64,000 bases of DNA, taken from the NCBI RefSeq assembly GCF_025024155.1, contig NW_026251720.1, forward strand, positions 248,001 through 312,000. Direction: 5' to 3'. Below are positions 46,540 through 59,599 of this stretch, piece after piece; the stretch's first letter is position 1; the number at the start of each line of letters is the position of its first letter. Below the pieces are notes generated by a model. It worked only from the letters and a program-made list of their open reading frames with translations, made no database searches and was not told the DNA's origin. The DNA is from Gamsiella multidivaricata (Eukaryota > Mortierellomycota > Mortierellomycetes > Mortierellales > Mortierellaceae). The position numbers were made by a program, and so were the translations under genes.

Positions 46540-49500
46540 CTAAACATGGACCTTTTTCTGGATAGTGAGAAGACCCGGTCCCTTGCCTCCGCCGAGCAGC
46601 GCCCACTTTGGCAAGTGACTCCTCATGTTCGTAAATGCCGGAATCTGCTCCTGATCCCACTCATCATAAAGACATCCTAGTGTACCCTCAAGCGCCGGCG
46701 CATCCTTGTCCTCGACCCTGTACACAACCTCCAGATCCCATACCTGGTCGTACTTGCGCTTGAAACTAACCATTCCCGAACGACTCGCCGCCTTCACTGA
46801 TGTTGCTATGTAACCCTGATCTGGTTCATCAAACCCATCCAGTTTCATAACCACAATCGAAGAATTCGTGGGAAAATTGACCTGGCACAGACGAGAGTCC
46901 TTGGCAGTCCATTTCAAATGTACGACGCGGAACCAGCTCTTGGATTCGGCCTCAATTTCCTCTCCTAAGGAAATTGCATCGTGGTGGTGCTCGGGCTTCG
47001 AGACCTCAGACTTGATGATTTCCTCTCCGGATTTCCTGGATTCGATCACCAGTCTGGGAACCGCGCCCTCGTAAATGCACTGGGTCAAGGCATTGTTGCT
47101 CACAGGATCAGGGCCGCATTCGCGCTTCTCGGCTGCAGGGACCAAGTCCATGATCGTCTCGAGCCTGTTCATGGTCTTGACGGTAACGAGCGACGTGTTA
47201 TGATTGAGATCATAGACCTGGCGCCATACTAGCTTGTTGGGTGCTTCTTCCGCAGAGTATGGGAATACGATGCAGGCAGAGATCAGCAGAGCCACTGTTA
47301 AAAAAACGCTGACCTGGCCCATCTTGCGGAAGTTGGCCGATCGGTGGATGGTTGGAATTAGGGGCATCACACAGTTCAATGCGCAAAGAGCGAACAGAGC
47401 CATGACTAGCGGTAGTTTGCACAGAACAGGCTAATGTTAGAGTTCTTTTCCAGATTAACAGCACAGATGAATATCCTTTTACTGTCTGTCTGTTTGACTT
47501 ACTGGCAAAGGGAGGGGTTCCGTCGACAAGAGTTTGGCCCATGGCTATCATATTCGTGATAGCAATATCCAGCACCATCATCAGGGGCACAAAGTTGATC
47601 CACAAGCGTGCCAGTGTCCAGGAAGTACCACGTCTTCGCGGGTAAACAGACAGATGAGCCGAAATCATTGAGGTCACCGTGAACCAGGTTAGGAAATAAA
47701 ATAAGCCAATCTCTTTCTTCTGACCGATAACCGTCGCCGCAATCAACAGAGTCCACCAGAATAGGACCATGCCGACATTGGCCACCTGCTCAGAGTCCAC
47801 GCGGATACGCTCGAGTACAATATCATCCGGGCCCATGTCACCCTTCAGCCAGAGCTCCAACAGGACCCACCCCCATTGCACACAGATGATGGTTGTACAG
47901 CACTGGAAAATAAAGAACATGAAACCGAGCCAGTGCTCTCCATAGACGAGCATTGGGTTGATCTTGTTCAGAAGAGCAGCAAAGCCGATCGAGACTGCGA
48001 TGGCGGCCACGAAGCTGAGGATCATGGCGATATAGCTTCTCAGCACAACACCCAAGGTCAGACCATGCTTCCTGGACGAGACGATGGAATACGCAATGAA
48101 AATTGGGACGATAATGATCAAGTTGTAGTTGAGTGTCAGGTAAGTGTTGAAGGAATAAACCAGCATGAATAGGCCGGCGATATCATAGTAGATGCTGGAT
48201 TCCTGGCTGAGGATCTCCTTGGGCTTGATCAGATAATCCGAATCCGCAATGTTACGCATCGCTGTCAGTCCAGTGTTGCCCATATGCTGGACAGATGCAG
48301 GCGAGGTGTGCTCGAGATCATCGTGAAGGGTGTGATAGAAAGCCCTGCGACTGTAAAACGCAATGTCGAGGCCGGGGATGTTGTAGGCCGTGTAGACAGA
48401 GAAATCGGTGCCACTATTAAAGCGTCAATTATAAGACATTTATCAGTACTCCGTTGAGATAGCATTGCTTTTTGTCGAAGGCAGATAACCGCGACCTACC
48501 TCTTGATAAGTCCAATTTTGAAGATGTCATTTCCAAAGACGTTAGCATGAGGAGAGTTGCCGACTTTGCTATAGAACTTGGCAAGGGCCTTGTTGCTTGC
48601 ACGGAAGAGCAGAGCGCGACCACCGGCACCGGCACCCTCTATATGCAAAATTGAAGAAGAGCGTGAATCAAGAGTAACAGGTCAAACTGCGTAGAAAGAT
48701 ATTCGCCAATTGATGAGAGGGCCATGACTCGTTGACTTACCGAGATTGATAAATGCTTTGACGTCCTTAGCCCATGGGTGTTTCATGAAAGCAGCTGCGC
48801 CAAAGAGCCCGACTTCCTCACCGTTATTGATGTTGAAAATAACATTGTGCTTGACAGGGTGGTGGATGAGATTACGAATCATCTATATCGAGCGGCGATA
48901 CTTATTAACCGTGTTTGTTCGTCGCTCGCTGATAGCTCACTGAATCCATGCGCATCGAGAGTCCTAAATCTTACCTCTAAACACACGGAAACACCGATGC
49001 CGTCGTCTGTGGCACCATGGCCGATGAGGACAGAGTCTAAAAAGACAACAAGAACACAAGCGGTTAAATTTCATCCCTTTTTCCAATTTCTTTGGAAGAA
49101 ACCATTATGGTCGTCGACAAGCTCCAAAACATTTTCTGTTACGCGTAGAAAGCTTCTAGTGCAATTAAGATTTAGACTTTCGCCCAAGGAATCATTTGTT
49201 GTCCAGAAATGGATGCGATGGCCGGCTCAGATTCTCCGAAGATGGTAATTGCGCTGACAGATCCACATATCCTTCGCGTTTTCTTGCTGCACGCACCATA
49301 CGCGTTTCCAAGTGTTCTAATCTCCACTCCAATCCAGGATGCTATTGCACTAACTTACCATAATGGGCACTGACCACAACGGCTTCGGGATGACCCTTCA
49401 GGCTGTTCTCCGCGCGACCTTTCGTGCCAACAACACGAACAAGAATATTTGAAGACTCGTAAAACTCAAGGCGAGTCGAATTGCTCAAAAAGTTCCTGGC

Positions 49501-49944
49501 CAAAGTCAACTTGACGTTATCATCCGCTAACTCGACGGTCCTGTTCAACTGGCGTGCTTCCTCCTGTAGATCTCTGACGGTCTTGGCCAGGTAATCGTGG
49601 ATGCGCAGATTTTCGCGTGAATTGATCGGATGCGGCCTCTGGGCAATCTCCTCTAGATGCTTCCAGGCCCACTTGGCTGAGAAATCATCGGGACCCGATG
49701 CATCCTCTACGGATTTGGGCGTAGGAAGGGAGAGTCGCTTGTAACTGACGATACTGCCGATGACGAGGTAGGATACGACCATGAGAAGGAAGACACCAGA
49801 CATGCGTCTCCAGGAGCCTTGGTTAATGAGCGCCCTCACAGGACGAGGGCCCGATTGGCTGCTATGAAGCAAAGGGGACTCTTCTGTGGGGTCATTGTCG
49901 AATCGCTGATTGGAGTTGTCAGCGTGGTCTTGGTCTTGAGACAT
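46540..49944 (-). CDS. PFF1: Vacuolar/ER membrane M28 metalloprotease (Pff1/ERMP1-like)
   Basis: Six exons on the minus strand, 49944-49359, 49036-48975, 48882-48741, 48638-48500, 48413-47503 and 47405-46540, encode 901 residues. After a cytosolic N terminus and one membrane helix (VFLLMVVSYLVIGSIVSY) the luminal peptidase domain shows the M28 zinc ligands: H in VVSAHYD, D in GATDDGIGV, EE in NNGEEVGLFGA, E in LEGAGAGGRALLF, and H in FYHTLHDD. Several membrane helices and a luminal C-terminal domain follow. Yeast Pff1 is a vacuolar membrane protease and human ERMP1 an ER relative; the substrate is unknown. The acceptor for the last exon is the AG at 47406-47407, which keeps phase (FAIMALFALC). 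Confidence 0.92.
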
Positions 49945-50461
49945 ATCTTTCTTGCTGACCTTGCGCTTATGTAGAGAAGACTATGCAAAGGCACGGTTGG
50001 TTCTAATGGTTAGCAGCAGGCTCTGGCCGTTGGAGGGGCGCTGTCTCGGGCTGACAGGCGCATACATATGATAAGAGTGAGAGGAACAAGTGCGAGTGTG
50101 GCTGGCTTGGTCGGATGAGGGCTGCTTACCATGCATCAACTATTTTGCAAACAAAAGACGAATGAGGTGAATGAAAGGAAAGGAGAGAAGAAGAGTTCAA
50201 CGGTTCCTGTGCGGGGGAATGGAGCTCATTTTAGCGGTGGATGGACCCTGTCTATTCTAATAGCCATCAAAATAGAAAGGCAGTCTGCGTCCCGCGTCTG
50301 TGTCTTCTCAGCTTTCATTACTTGGCGCTCCTGCATATACACTTTCCATCCATTCAGGATCACACTCACCGTTACTACACCGACGAGACAATTTTCACTA
50401 CCATAAACACCACCAAGGTCCTCTCCACCACAGAACAACCTCCAACGCGTCGTTTTCCAAC
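49945..50461. promoter_or_regulatory. Divergent promoter between PFF1 and VPS26
   Basis: 517 bases between opposing start codons. The VPS26 side is pyrimidine-rich with CACTACCATAAACACCACC just before the ATG. No TATA box was recognised on either side. Confidence 0.4.
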
Positions 50462-52130
50462 ATGGCTATGGCTGTGAGTGTAGACTTGTCTTCCGTCTAG
50501 GCGAACCTCTGCAGGAAAAGAGAAACTGACATGCATCCCACCCTCGTTACATTCCATCCCGCAAGAATCTCTTCGGTTTCTCCGCCCCGCTGGACGTGGA
50601 GATTCGCTTCAACGGTCAGGAACAGCGCAAGCAAATTGAGGCCAAGGTCGACAAGGACAGGCGTGAAAAGTTCCCGCTTTACTTTGACGGCGAAACCGTT
50701 GCAGGAAAGGTATAGACACCAACGCCTTTTTTTTTCTTTCTTGTCCTGCAGAAGCCTTGGTCTGAGCTGATAAACAGTACCTATCGCCTTGTTCCTCGAC
50801 TTGTTTATTTGTGGGCATGAATGCTAGATTAATATCAGAGTCAAGGACGGAAAGAAAGTGGAACACAATGGCATCAAGGTCGAGTTTGTCGGAAGCATAG
50901 GTACGAAGAAACATCTTGCAAAAAAAAAAAAAAAACATTCGAGGACTACTATGCACAAGAACTCTCTATTAACATGGAGTTCTCAATCTCGCGATTTTAC
51001 TATGGACTACAGAGCTCTTTTACGATCGTGGAAACCATTATGAGTTCAGGACAATGCAGCAGGAATTGGCCGTGCCCGGTGAACTCCGCAACAACACGAC
51101 TTTCGACTTTGAATTCAAGAATGTCGAAAAGCAATATGAGAGTTATCATGGAATCAATGTCAAGCTGAGGTATATACTCGCCGCAGACACCGGAGAGCGG
51201 AAGCGACTTTGAAGATTGCTGCAGTGGATAGGTACAGGAAAACTGACAGAGCGCATTGGACGACGTTGCAATGATCTCTTAGGTACTTTGTCAGAGTTAC
51301 CGTTCAAAGACGTTTGGCAGACGTAGTCAAGGAGCAGGATATTTGGGTCCACTCTTATGTCATGCCCGCTGATGGCAACAGCTCGATCAAGATGGAAGTC
51401 GGAATTGAGGACTGTTTGCACATCGAGTTCGAATACAACAGGTCCAGGTAAGAGTTACTGGTCTACCCTCGCCTGCTCGTGATATATGTCGTATCTCTCC
51501 ACGCTTGAATATATTAACATGGGATTTGTGATGTATCTTTGTGTGAGCATAGATACTACCTGAAGGATGTTATCGTGGGCAAGATCTACTTCCTTCTCGT
51601 CCGTATCAAGATCAAGCATATGGAGCTTTCGATCATTCGGCGGGAAACAACAGGAGCACCACCAAACCAATACAACGAGAGCGAAACAATTACGAAGTTT
51701 GAGATTATGGATGGCGCCCCCGTTCGCGGAGAGACCATTCCTATTCGACTCTTCCTCGGAGGTTTCGAGCTCACACCTACCTTCCGTGATGGTATGTCTG
51801 CGCTACAACGAATATTCTTTTGGGCGGGCTTGAACTGGCTATAGATTAATATACTAACCGCGAATCGTTGCGCTTCGTTCCTTCTATAGTAAACATGAAG
51901 TTCTCTGCTCGCTACTTCTTGAATCTGGTGCTTGTCGACGAGGAAAACAGACGCTACTTCAAGCAGCAGGAAATCACCATTTTCCGTCGCCAAGGTATAA
52001 AACAGACTCTGCTTGAATTGTGTCCCTCAGGAGTTTGGTCCGCACTATGATTCTAACGTCCAATGCTTCCTCCACTACAACTGTAGTTGATGATGAGGCT
52101 CTTGATGGTCTTGTACCGATCGAGGCTTAA
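50462..52130 (+). CDS. VPS26: Retromer subunit Vps26
   Basis: Eight exons, 50462-50473, 50566-50709, 50828-50900, 51013-51169, 51283-51447, 51553-51791, 51890-51994 and 52087-52130, encode 312 residues. The first exon has only 12 coding bases (MAMA). The arrestin-like fold is clear: NLFGFSAPLDVEIRFNGQEQ, then LFYDRGNHYEFRTMQQELAV, RYFVRVTVQRRLADVVKEQD, and VPIRLFLGGFEL-type sequence (ETIPIRLFLGGFELTPTFRD). Vps26 joins Vps35 and Vps29 in the retromer core that retrieves cargo from endosomes. All junction phases fit and the size is normal. It converges on ATE1 with 216 bases between stops. Confidence 0.96.
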
Positions 52131-52346
52131 GCGCAGTGTGTGGCTCATATTCCCATCCCTTTATTAGAGTTCTCCGCACAAGCATAGCAAGCTATTCGAG
52201 CCCGATTCAACGGGAACTCCTCAATTCAATAAAACATACAAAGCACTCTCTAGAATTCTAGTTTTCATTTTATTGTAGTCTTTGTCTTCTTTGAGCCATT
52301 GACCTGCAAAACTGTACCAGGACAACACTGTGTCTCCAGAAGCAGC

Positions 52347-54804
<2,458 letters not shown>

Positions 54805-54968
54805 CTGTGTTGGTTGCTGGCGTTTCGTTGTGGAGTCAAAAAAGGGCCGCACAATGAGTCAAAAAAAAATGGCCAGCTGGATTTTCCAATGATAACCTCC
54901 CTTAAGCTAATCGGGACACAGACGCGTTTGATTGAAGTCTAACACTGAGTTTATTACAATGGGTTGCT

Positions 54969-55520
54969 CTACGAGCGATCCTCGACGAACTGGAGTTCCA
55001 GGTTGACGTATCCGTTGTTTCGGAGTCCGAACCACTTGGGGAGCTTGTAGTCGCGCGCACCGACGTTGCCGGTGTTGAAGACTTCGTCTAAAGAGATCGT
55101 GGCTTCTCCGATCTTGTCGTCGCTAAACGTGTCCTTGTCAACAACACGGACGTACAGCTTGCTTTGGCCAGAGCGGACATAGAAGGTGAAAGCTTGGTTG
55201 AAGACCGGGTTCAAGCCCTTGCCGTCCTTGGAGCGTTGCTTATGGTCCTTCTCGAGCCACAACTCGACGTAGGGATCTGACTTTCCGAGCCAGTCCTTGT
55301 TAGTCAACTTGGTCGCATAGTTCAGCTTGACGGTGAGCTGACCCTGCTTGGAGGCCATGATATGAACGAGGCTCTCAGACTTGACAGGGACGTCATTGGC
55401 GACTGCAGGGATGGCCTCGTTGGCTAGAGCGGCCCTGTTGGCTAGAGTGGCCCTGTTGGTCAAAGCAGCCATGGCAACGGCTGGGGCCAGGAATGCGGCG
55501 ACAAGAGCAGTGAACTTCAT
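54969..55520 (-). CDS. Secreted C2-domain protein, copy 1
   Basis: Intronless ORF of 183 residues. Residues 1-18 form a signal peptide (MKFTALVAAFLAPAVAMA). A short repeated linker follows (LTNRATLANRAALANEA). Residues about 60-180 form a C2 domain: QLTVKLNYATKLTNKDWLGK, SDPYVELWLE, LNPVFNQAFTFYV, and LYVRVVDKDTFSDDKIGEA. The acidic loop residues that bind Ca2+ (D76, D82, D128, D130, D134) are kept, so Ca-dependent membrane or phospholipid binding is likely. C2 domains are usually cytosolic; a secreted single C2 protein is uncommon. The protein is identical to copy 2 at 56004-56555. This copy ends TCG TAG and has AATAAA on the minus strand at 54950-54955. It lies 164 bases from the ATE1 start on the same strand. 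Confidence 0.85.
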   Translation of the reverse strand: MKFTALVAAFLAPAVAMAALTNRATLANRAALANEAIPAVANDVPVKSESLVHIMASKQGQLTVKLNYATKLTNKDWLGKSDPYVELWLEKDHKQRSKDGKGLNPVFNQAFTFYVRSGQSKLYVRVVDKDTFSDDKIGEATISLDEVFNTGNVGARDYKLPKWFGLRNNGYVNLELQFVEDRS

Positions 55521-55556
55521 CGTTGGATGTGCTGAGTGCGGTAATTGCTTGAGAGG
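54973..55556 (-). repeat. Left arm of 584-bp perfect inverted repeat
   Basis: Reading the minus strand, the sequence from 36 bases before the copy-1 ATG to the second base of its last sense codon is the same as 55968-56551 on the plus strand. I compared the full arms by eye and found no mismatch. Outside both ends the sequences are unrelated. Confidence 0.9.
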
Positions 55557-55967
55557 CGAGTTTCTTTTCGTCAGAGTCGCAGCAGGAAGGGATAGGGCGC
55601 GAATGATGAGGAGATGCAGTAAGCTTTTCAGCCTATTCCCTTCATGCGGATCGGAAGCACCGCTATTTTTGTGATCGGCATGAATCGTGGTGCGACCAGC
55701 CTGGCGTGCCGGGGTTCTATTTGCAGGGTTTCGGATTCCTGTCGAAGCTAGGTCAGATCTACGCGTATGACATCGTGCGCGCTATATCCAGAAATGCGCG
55801 AAACGGGGGAAATCAAAGACGCGTCTCGTTTTTAACGCTTTTACCGAGGCCGCATGTCCAGCACATATAGATCACTAAGTCTTATATAAGGCCCTGGTCC
55901 CCCCACCCACTTTTGCTCATCAACCAGCAGCACCCCTTCTACCCCAGAACACCCGACTTCCTCATCC
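55557..55967. promoter_or_regulatory. Spacer and divergent promoter region between the two C2 genes
   Basis: 411 bases of unique sequence separate the identical arms. For copy 2 a TATATAA lies at 55883-55889, about 120 bases before its ATG. For copy 1 no TATA box is visible at a comparable distance. The two identical genes therefore have different promoters. Confidence 0.6.
55883..55889 (+). promoter_or_regulatory. TATA box of C2 copy 2
   Basis: TATATAA followed by a C-rich stretch (about 55900-55915), a usual layout for strongly expressed fungal genes. Confidence 0.5.
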
Positions 55968-56551
55968 CCTCTCAAGCAATTACCGCACTCAGCACATCCA
56001 ACGATGAAGTTCACTGCTCTTGTCGCCGCATTCCTGGCCCCAGCCGTTGCCATGGCTGCTTTGACCAACAGGGCCACTCTAGCCAACAGGGCCGCTCTAG
56101 CCAACGAGGCCATCCCTGCAGTCGCCAATGACGTCCCTGTCAAGTCTGAGAGCCTCGTTCATATCATGGCCTCCAAGCAGGGTCAGCTCACCGTCAAGCT
56201 GAACTATGCGACCAAGTTGACTAACAAGGACTGGCTCGGAAAGTCAGATCCCTACGTCGAGTTGTGGCTCGAGAAGGACCATAAGCAACGCTCCAAGGAC
56301 GGCAAGGGCTTGAACCCGGTCTTCAACCAAGCTTTCACCTTCTATGTCCGCTCTGGCCAAAGCAAGCTGTACGTCCGTGTTGTTGACAAGGACACGTTTA
56401 GCGACGACAAGATCGGAGAAGCCACGATCTCTTTAGACGAAGTCTTCAACACCGGCAACGTCGGTGCGCGCGACTACAAGCTCCCCAAGTGGTTCGGACT
56501 CCGAAACAACGGATACGTCAACCTGGAACTCCAGTTCGTCGAGGATCGCTC
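55968..56551 (+). repeat. Right arm of 584-bp perfect inverted repeat
   Basis: Inverted counterpart of 54973-55556. It covers 36 bases of leader plus the coding sequence to the second base of the last sense codon. Confidence 0.9.
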
Positions 56552-56555
56552 TTAA
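56004..56555 (+). CDS. Secreted C2-domain protein, copy 2
   Basis: Same 183-residue product as copy 1, with signal peptide, LANRA-type linker and a C2 domain with its Ca2+ Asp residues. The gene is intronless. Here the last codons are TCT TAA instead of TCG TAG, and the AATAAA signal is at 56607-56612. Identity including silent positions points to a very recent duplication or ongoing gene conversion between the copies. Function is unknown; secretion is inferred from the N terminus. No other copy exists in the window. Confidence 0.85.
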   Translation: MKFTALVAAFLAPAVAMAALTNRATLANRAALANEAIPAVANDVPVKSESLVHIMASKQGQLTVKLNYATKLTNKDWLGKSDPYVELWLEKDHKQRSKDGKGLNPVFNQAFTFYVRSGQSKLYVRVVDKDTFSDDKIGEATISLDEVFNTGNVGARDYKLPKWFGLRNNGYVNLELQFVEDRS

Positions 56556-57485
56556 AGCTGAGCGTGTAAATTGAACCCTCTTGTACAGATCTCTTATATG
56601 ATGCTTAATAAACGCGCCTTAGATAACGTTTTGCAGTACTTTAACCCAGTTAACGTGATTCGAGTGGAACCGTGAGACCACGACTCGATTAAGTCATCAA
56701 CTCGGCGAGGGAGATATAGCCTCCACTCTGCCTTTCTTCTTGATAGCTACCTATCTCAGTAAAATTCCAGTGATAACATTCCACTCAATCTTTTCATTCT
56801 TTGCTGGGCAGCAGAGAGGAAAAGCAATCCTTTACCTTGGAGTACACAAGTTCTAGTATTGACGTGAACAGTGGGTCATGCTGATTAAGAGATACATACT
56901 AGCTCCCTCACTCTACTTTCGGCTCTGCAAACCTCTGCAGCTGCTGCTCTTACGACTTTTTTCTCCTCCAAATAGCACTCGCTCCTTCAGCGGTCAGTCT
57001 ATGTCCTGTACTTTTTTTTTGAAACAGTTCTTAGAAATGAGGATATTCACCATGCTGTAGATTGCAGGAGCTCCCTACCGCTCAACAGCAAGGCTAGATG
57101 ATCTCAATACTGCACCATGGGGTGTGATAACTAGATCTTGCGACAGCACAAGCATAAGCATCACTAGCATGGCAAGCATCACAGGCATGGCGTAAGCTGC
57201 TGCGTCAAATATATTGCTGCTGTCGTTACGCCTGAGCGACCACCATCCTTCTTGTGAACTTTTAGTCAATTCCACTTGGATTAATTGGAGCCATGGATAT
57301 GAAGCAGGGGTGCGCGTTTGTGTAAAAGTAAAATAATCGCCTCCATACGTATATACCATCACACCAATGCCGCCATGCCCTTGGATTACCACTCGTAACA
57401 AAACCGGGCGCATGCGATAACTTTCTGCATTTCAAAAGGGTCTCTTTCCGTATGCGGTAGATTTTGTAACAATGTGTTTATCCAC
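56556..57485. other. Intergenic, no supported gene
   Basis: 3' UTR of C2 copy 2, then about 850 bases without a convincing gene. A minus-strand ORF 57413-57075 (112 codons) contains one hydrophobic stretch (AAYAMPVMLAMLVMLMLVL) but no recognisable family or promoter, so it is not called. Confidence 0.45.
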
Positions 57486-59191
57486 TCAAATTTTGCTAGT
57501 GCGAAGTTTCTGTAGGGCATGGAACTGCTTCGGCATTTCGATGCTTACTCCTAAACCTGTGAACTTCTCCAAGTTCCTAGCCACATCGTGAGGGAAGGGC
57601 CACTCCTTGGGGTTGCTAACCAGATCCAATCTGGCCATCTGCGACTCAGTCAATGTGAATTCCAGCGCGCCCAGGTTATCCTCCAATTGTTTCAGCGTGC
57701 GAACTCCGATCAGAGGTGACGTGATGCCAGGCTTTTGCAAAGTCCAGTTGACCGCAACCTGAGCAGGGGTTCTGTTGCATTCCTGTGCAATCGCCTTGAC
57801 TTCGTCCAGGATTCTCCAGTTCTTGTCGTCCTTGAAATGGGCGCTGACTTGTCCCTTACGCTTGCTGTCCGAGGCCTTTTGGTCGCGGGAGTGCTTTCCG
57901 GAAAGGAAGCCTTCGGCGAGAACAGACCATGGCACGATGCCGATACCGTGATCGGCACACATAGGCTGGATATCGGACTCAAGAGATCGGTTCAGTAAAT
58001 TGTAGCGGGTCTGGAATCCAATGAAGGGCGACAGGCCTCGAAGGTCCGCCATGGTGTTAGCAGCTGTGATGATAGTAGAGGAAAACAATGGGTAAGAATA
58101 CATTTTTGTTACTTTGGCAAAGTCCGATCCAACGCAATTAAGAATTGCAGATTTCATCATACATGAGACAACCCAGCTGGGAGTATCGCTAACGGCGACA
58201 TAAAGCGCCTTTCCGGCACGAACAACATCGTCGAGTGCACGCATGACTTCTTTTATCGGGGTTCTGTACTCCCAAAGATGGACATAAAGAATATCGACGT
58301 ATCCTGTGCCAAGGCGCTTCAAACTGCCATCGAGACTCTCGACCAGATTCTTGCGGTGATTGCCGCCTATATTCAAAGGAAGAACAGTTATTGGGTTTAA
58401 TCTTGACCCTTGCCTTCGGCCCATTGCCAGTAAACACTCATTCAAGCGGAAGAGTAACAAGTTGTAACATACCGGCGTTGGGGTTGGGTCGGCTAAATCT
58501 TCCAGCGAGCGCTTCAGTCGCGGATGGATTAACTACAAGCAAAGTAAAAGTGCATGCCATTAGCCTGTGGGATTTAATAAAGCTGGCATTCAAGGGCTTT
58601 GCACTTACTCGAGTACTTTGTAGCGATCACGCATTCGCTTCGTTTGTCGGCCATGTACTCCCCCAGAAACCTTTCCGAGTCGCCATTGGTGTAGATGTTG
58701 GCTATAGTGTAGTGTAGTGTCAAATGGACGTTTCTGTTTTTAGAGCACGCGATTGGATTGAAACTGATACCTGAAGGGACCCCATGTTAGCGACGCCTAC
58801 CGGTGTCGTAAAAGTTGCCTCCCTTCTCATGATACATGTCAAAGATCTGCTTGCAGGTCTCCTTGTTGTTGCCAAAGCCCTAATGGACACATCAGTATGT
58901 GTGTGAGCGAGTGCGAAAATAAGATGCGTGTCGAATGCGCTTCATCAATTGGCACGCGAGTGTGTACCCATTCTTCGCCAAAGGTCTATTTTATAAGGTC
59001 AGTAAGATAGAGAGGCCTGTCAGTATCTTTACGATGACGGACAATACTTTCAAAGTCTGTGGATTCGCTTGCTGTACCATTGTGCCGAGCGAGAGTGGAC
59101 TGACGCGGAGTCCGGATTTGCCCAGGAGCACATAGTTGTCCAGAGCGGTCAGGGTTTTATTGATTGCGGTACTGTCGGCGGTATCCTTCAT
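57486..59191 (-). CDS. Aldo/keto reductase, AAD-like
   Basis: Seven exons on the minus strand: 59191-59078, 58985-58968, 58879-58801, 58701-58609, 58532-58473, 58366-58163 and 58063-57486, giving 381 residues. Exon 2 has just 18 bases (TFGEEW). The AKR barrel shows the catalytic set: D69 and Y74 in NFYDTANIY, K99 in VIATKYS, and H in YVHLWEY. The NADP-binding end has [19 protein letters not shown]. Fungal relatives include aryl-alcohol dehydrogenase-like enzymes; the natural substrate cannot be told from sequence. The intron at 58064-58162 joins WVVS to [17 protein letters not shown] in phase. It diverges from ADE1. Confidence 0.9.
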
Positions 59192-59599
59192 GGTGGTCAA
59201 TTGGACAAGACGATGAGTGTTGGAGCGAAGAAGAAGGTGAAGGGGAGAGAAAGAGGTGAAAAATATGGAAGCGAACGATTTTTTATAAGCGAGCCGAACT
59301 TTATGCAATGTAACGGCCCGATCGAATTAGAAGCCGATCATATGTTGCAGCAGTGCCAGGCTAAGCAAGAGACACGGCGCCACCAATCTGAGGACGCCCT
59401 TTGCTTTGCCCGTAACTCGTGGAGAGGGCTGAGTCAGGCCGGAAGACGACCGAAGGACGTGCGACTCTGGCTGTTCTTGTGCCTCGACGGAGAGGGGTTC
59501 GACCCTTATATTCTTCTTCCCCGCACTTCTTCAGTTTCCTTTTTCTCTTTATTTCATTCGCCGCTCTGCACTCGACCCAACAGCTCCCTCCCGCACACC
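59192..59599. promoter_or_regulatory. Divergent promoter between aldo/keto reductase and ADE1
   Basis: 408 bases between opposing start codons. The ADE1 side is a pyrimidine-rich leader (about 59510-59580). No clear TATA box or Bas1-type site was confirmed. Confidence 0.4.

Noticed and set aside
55381..56143. Two identical Ala-rich ORFs antisense to the C2 genes
   Set aside because: They are mirror images created by the inverted repeat, running against the signal-peptide region of the real genes.
57075..57413. 112-codon minus-strand ORF with one hydrophobic stretch
   Set aside because: No family, promoter or conserved pattern; it sits downstream of the aldo/keto reductase stop and may be 3' flank.
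59500..59520. GGGGTTCGACCC looks like a tRNA T-arm / B box
   Set aside because: No matching A box, anticodon arm or acceptor stem upstream; it lies in the ADE1 leader.
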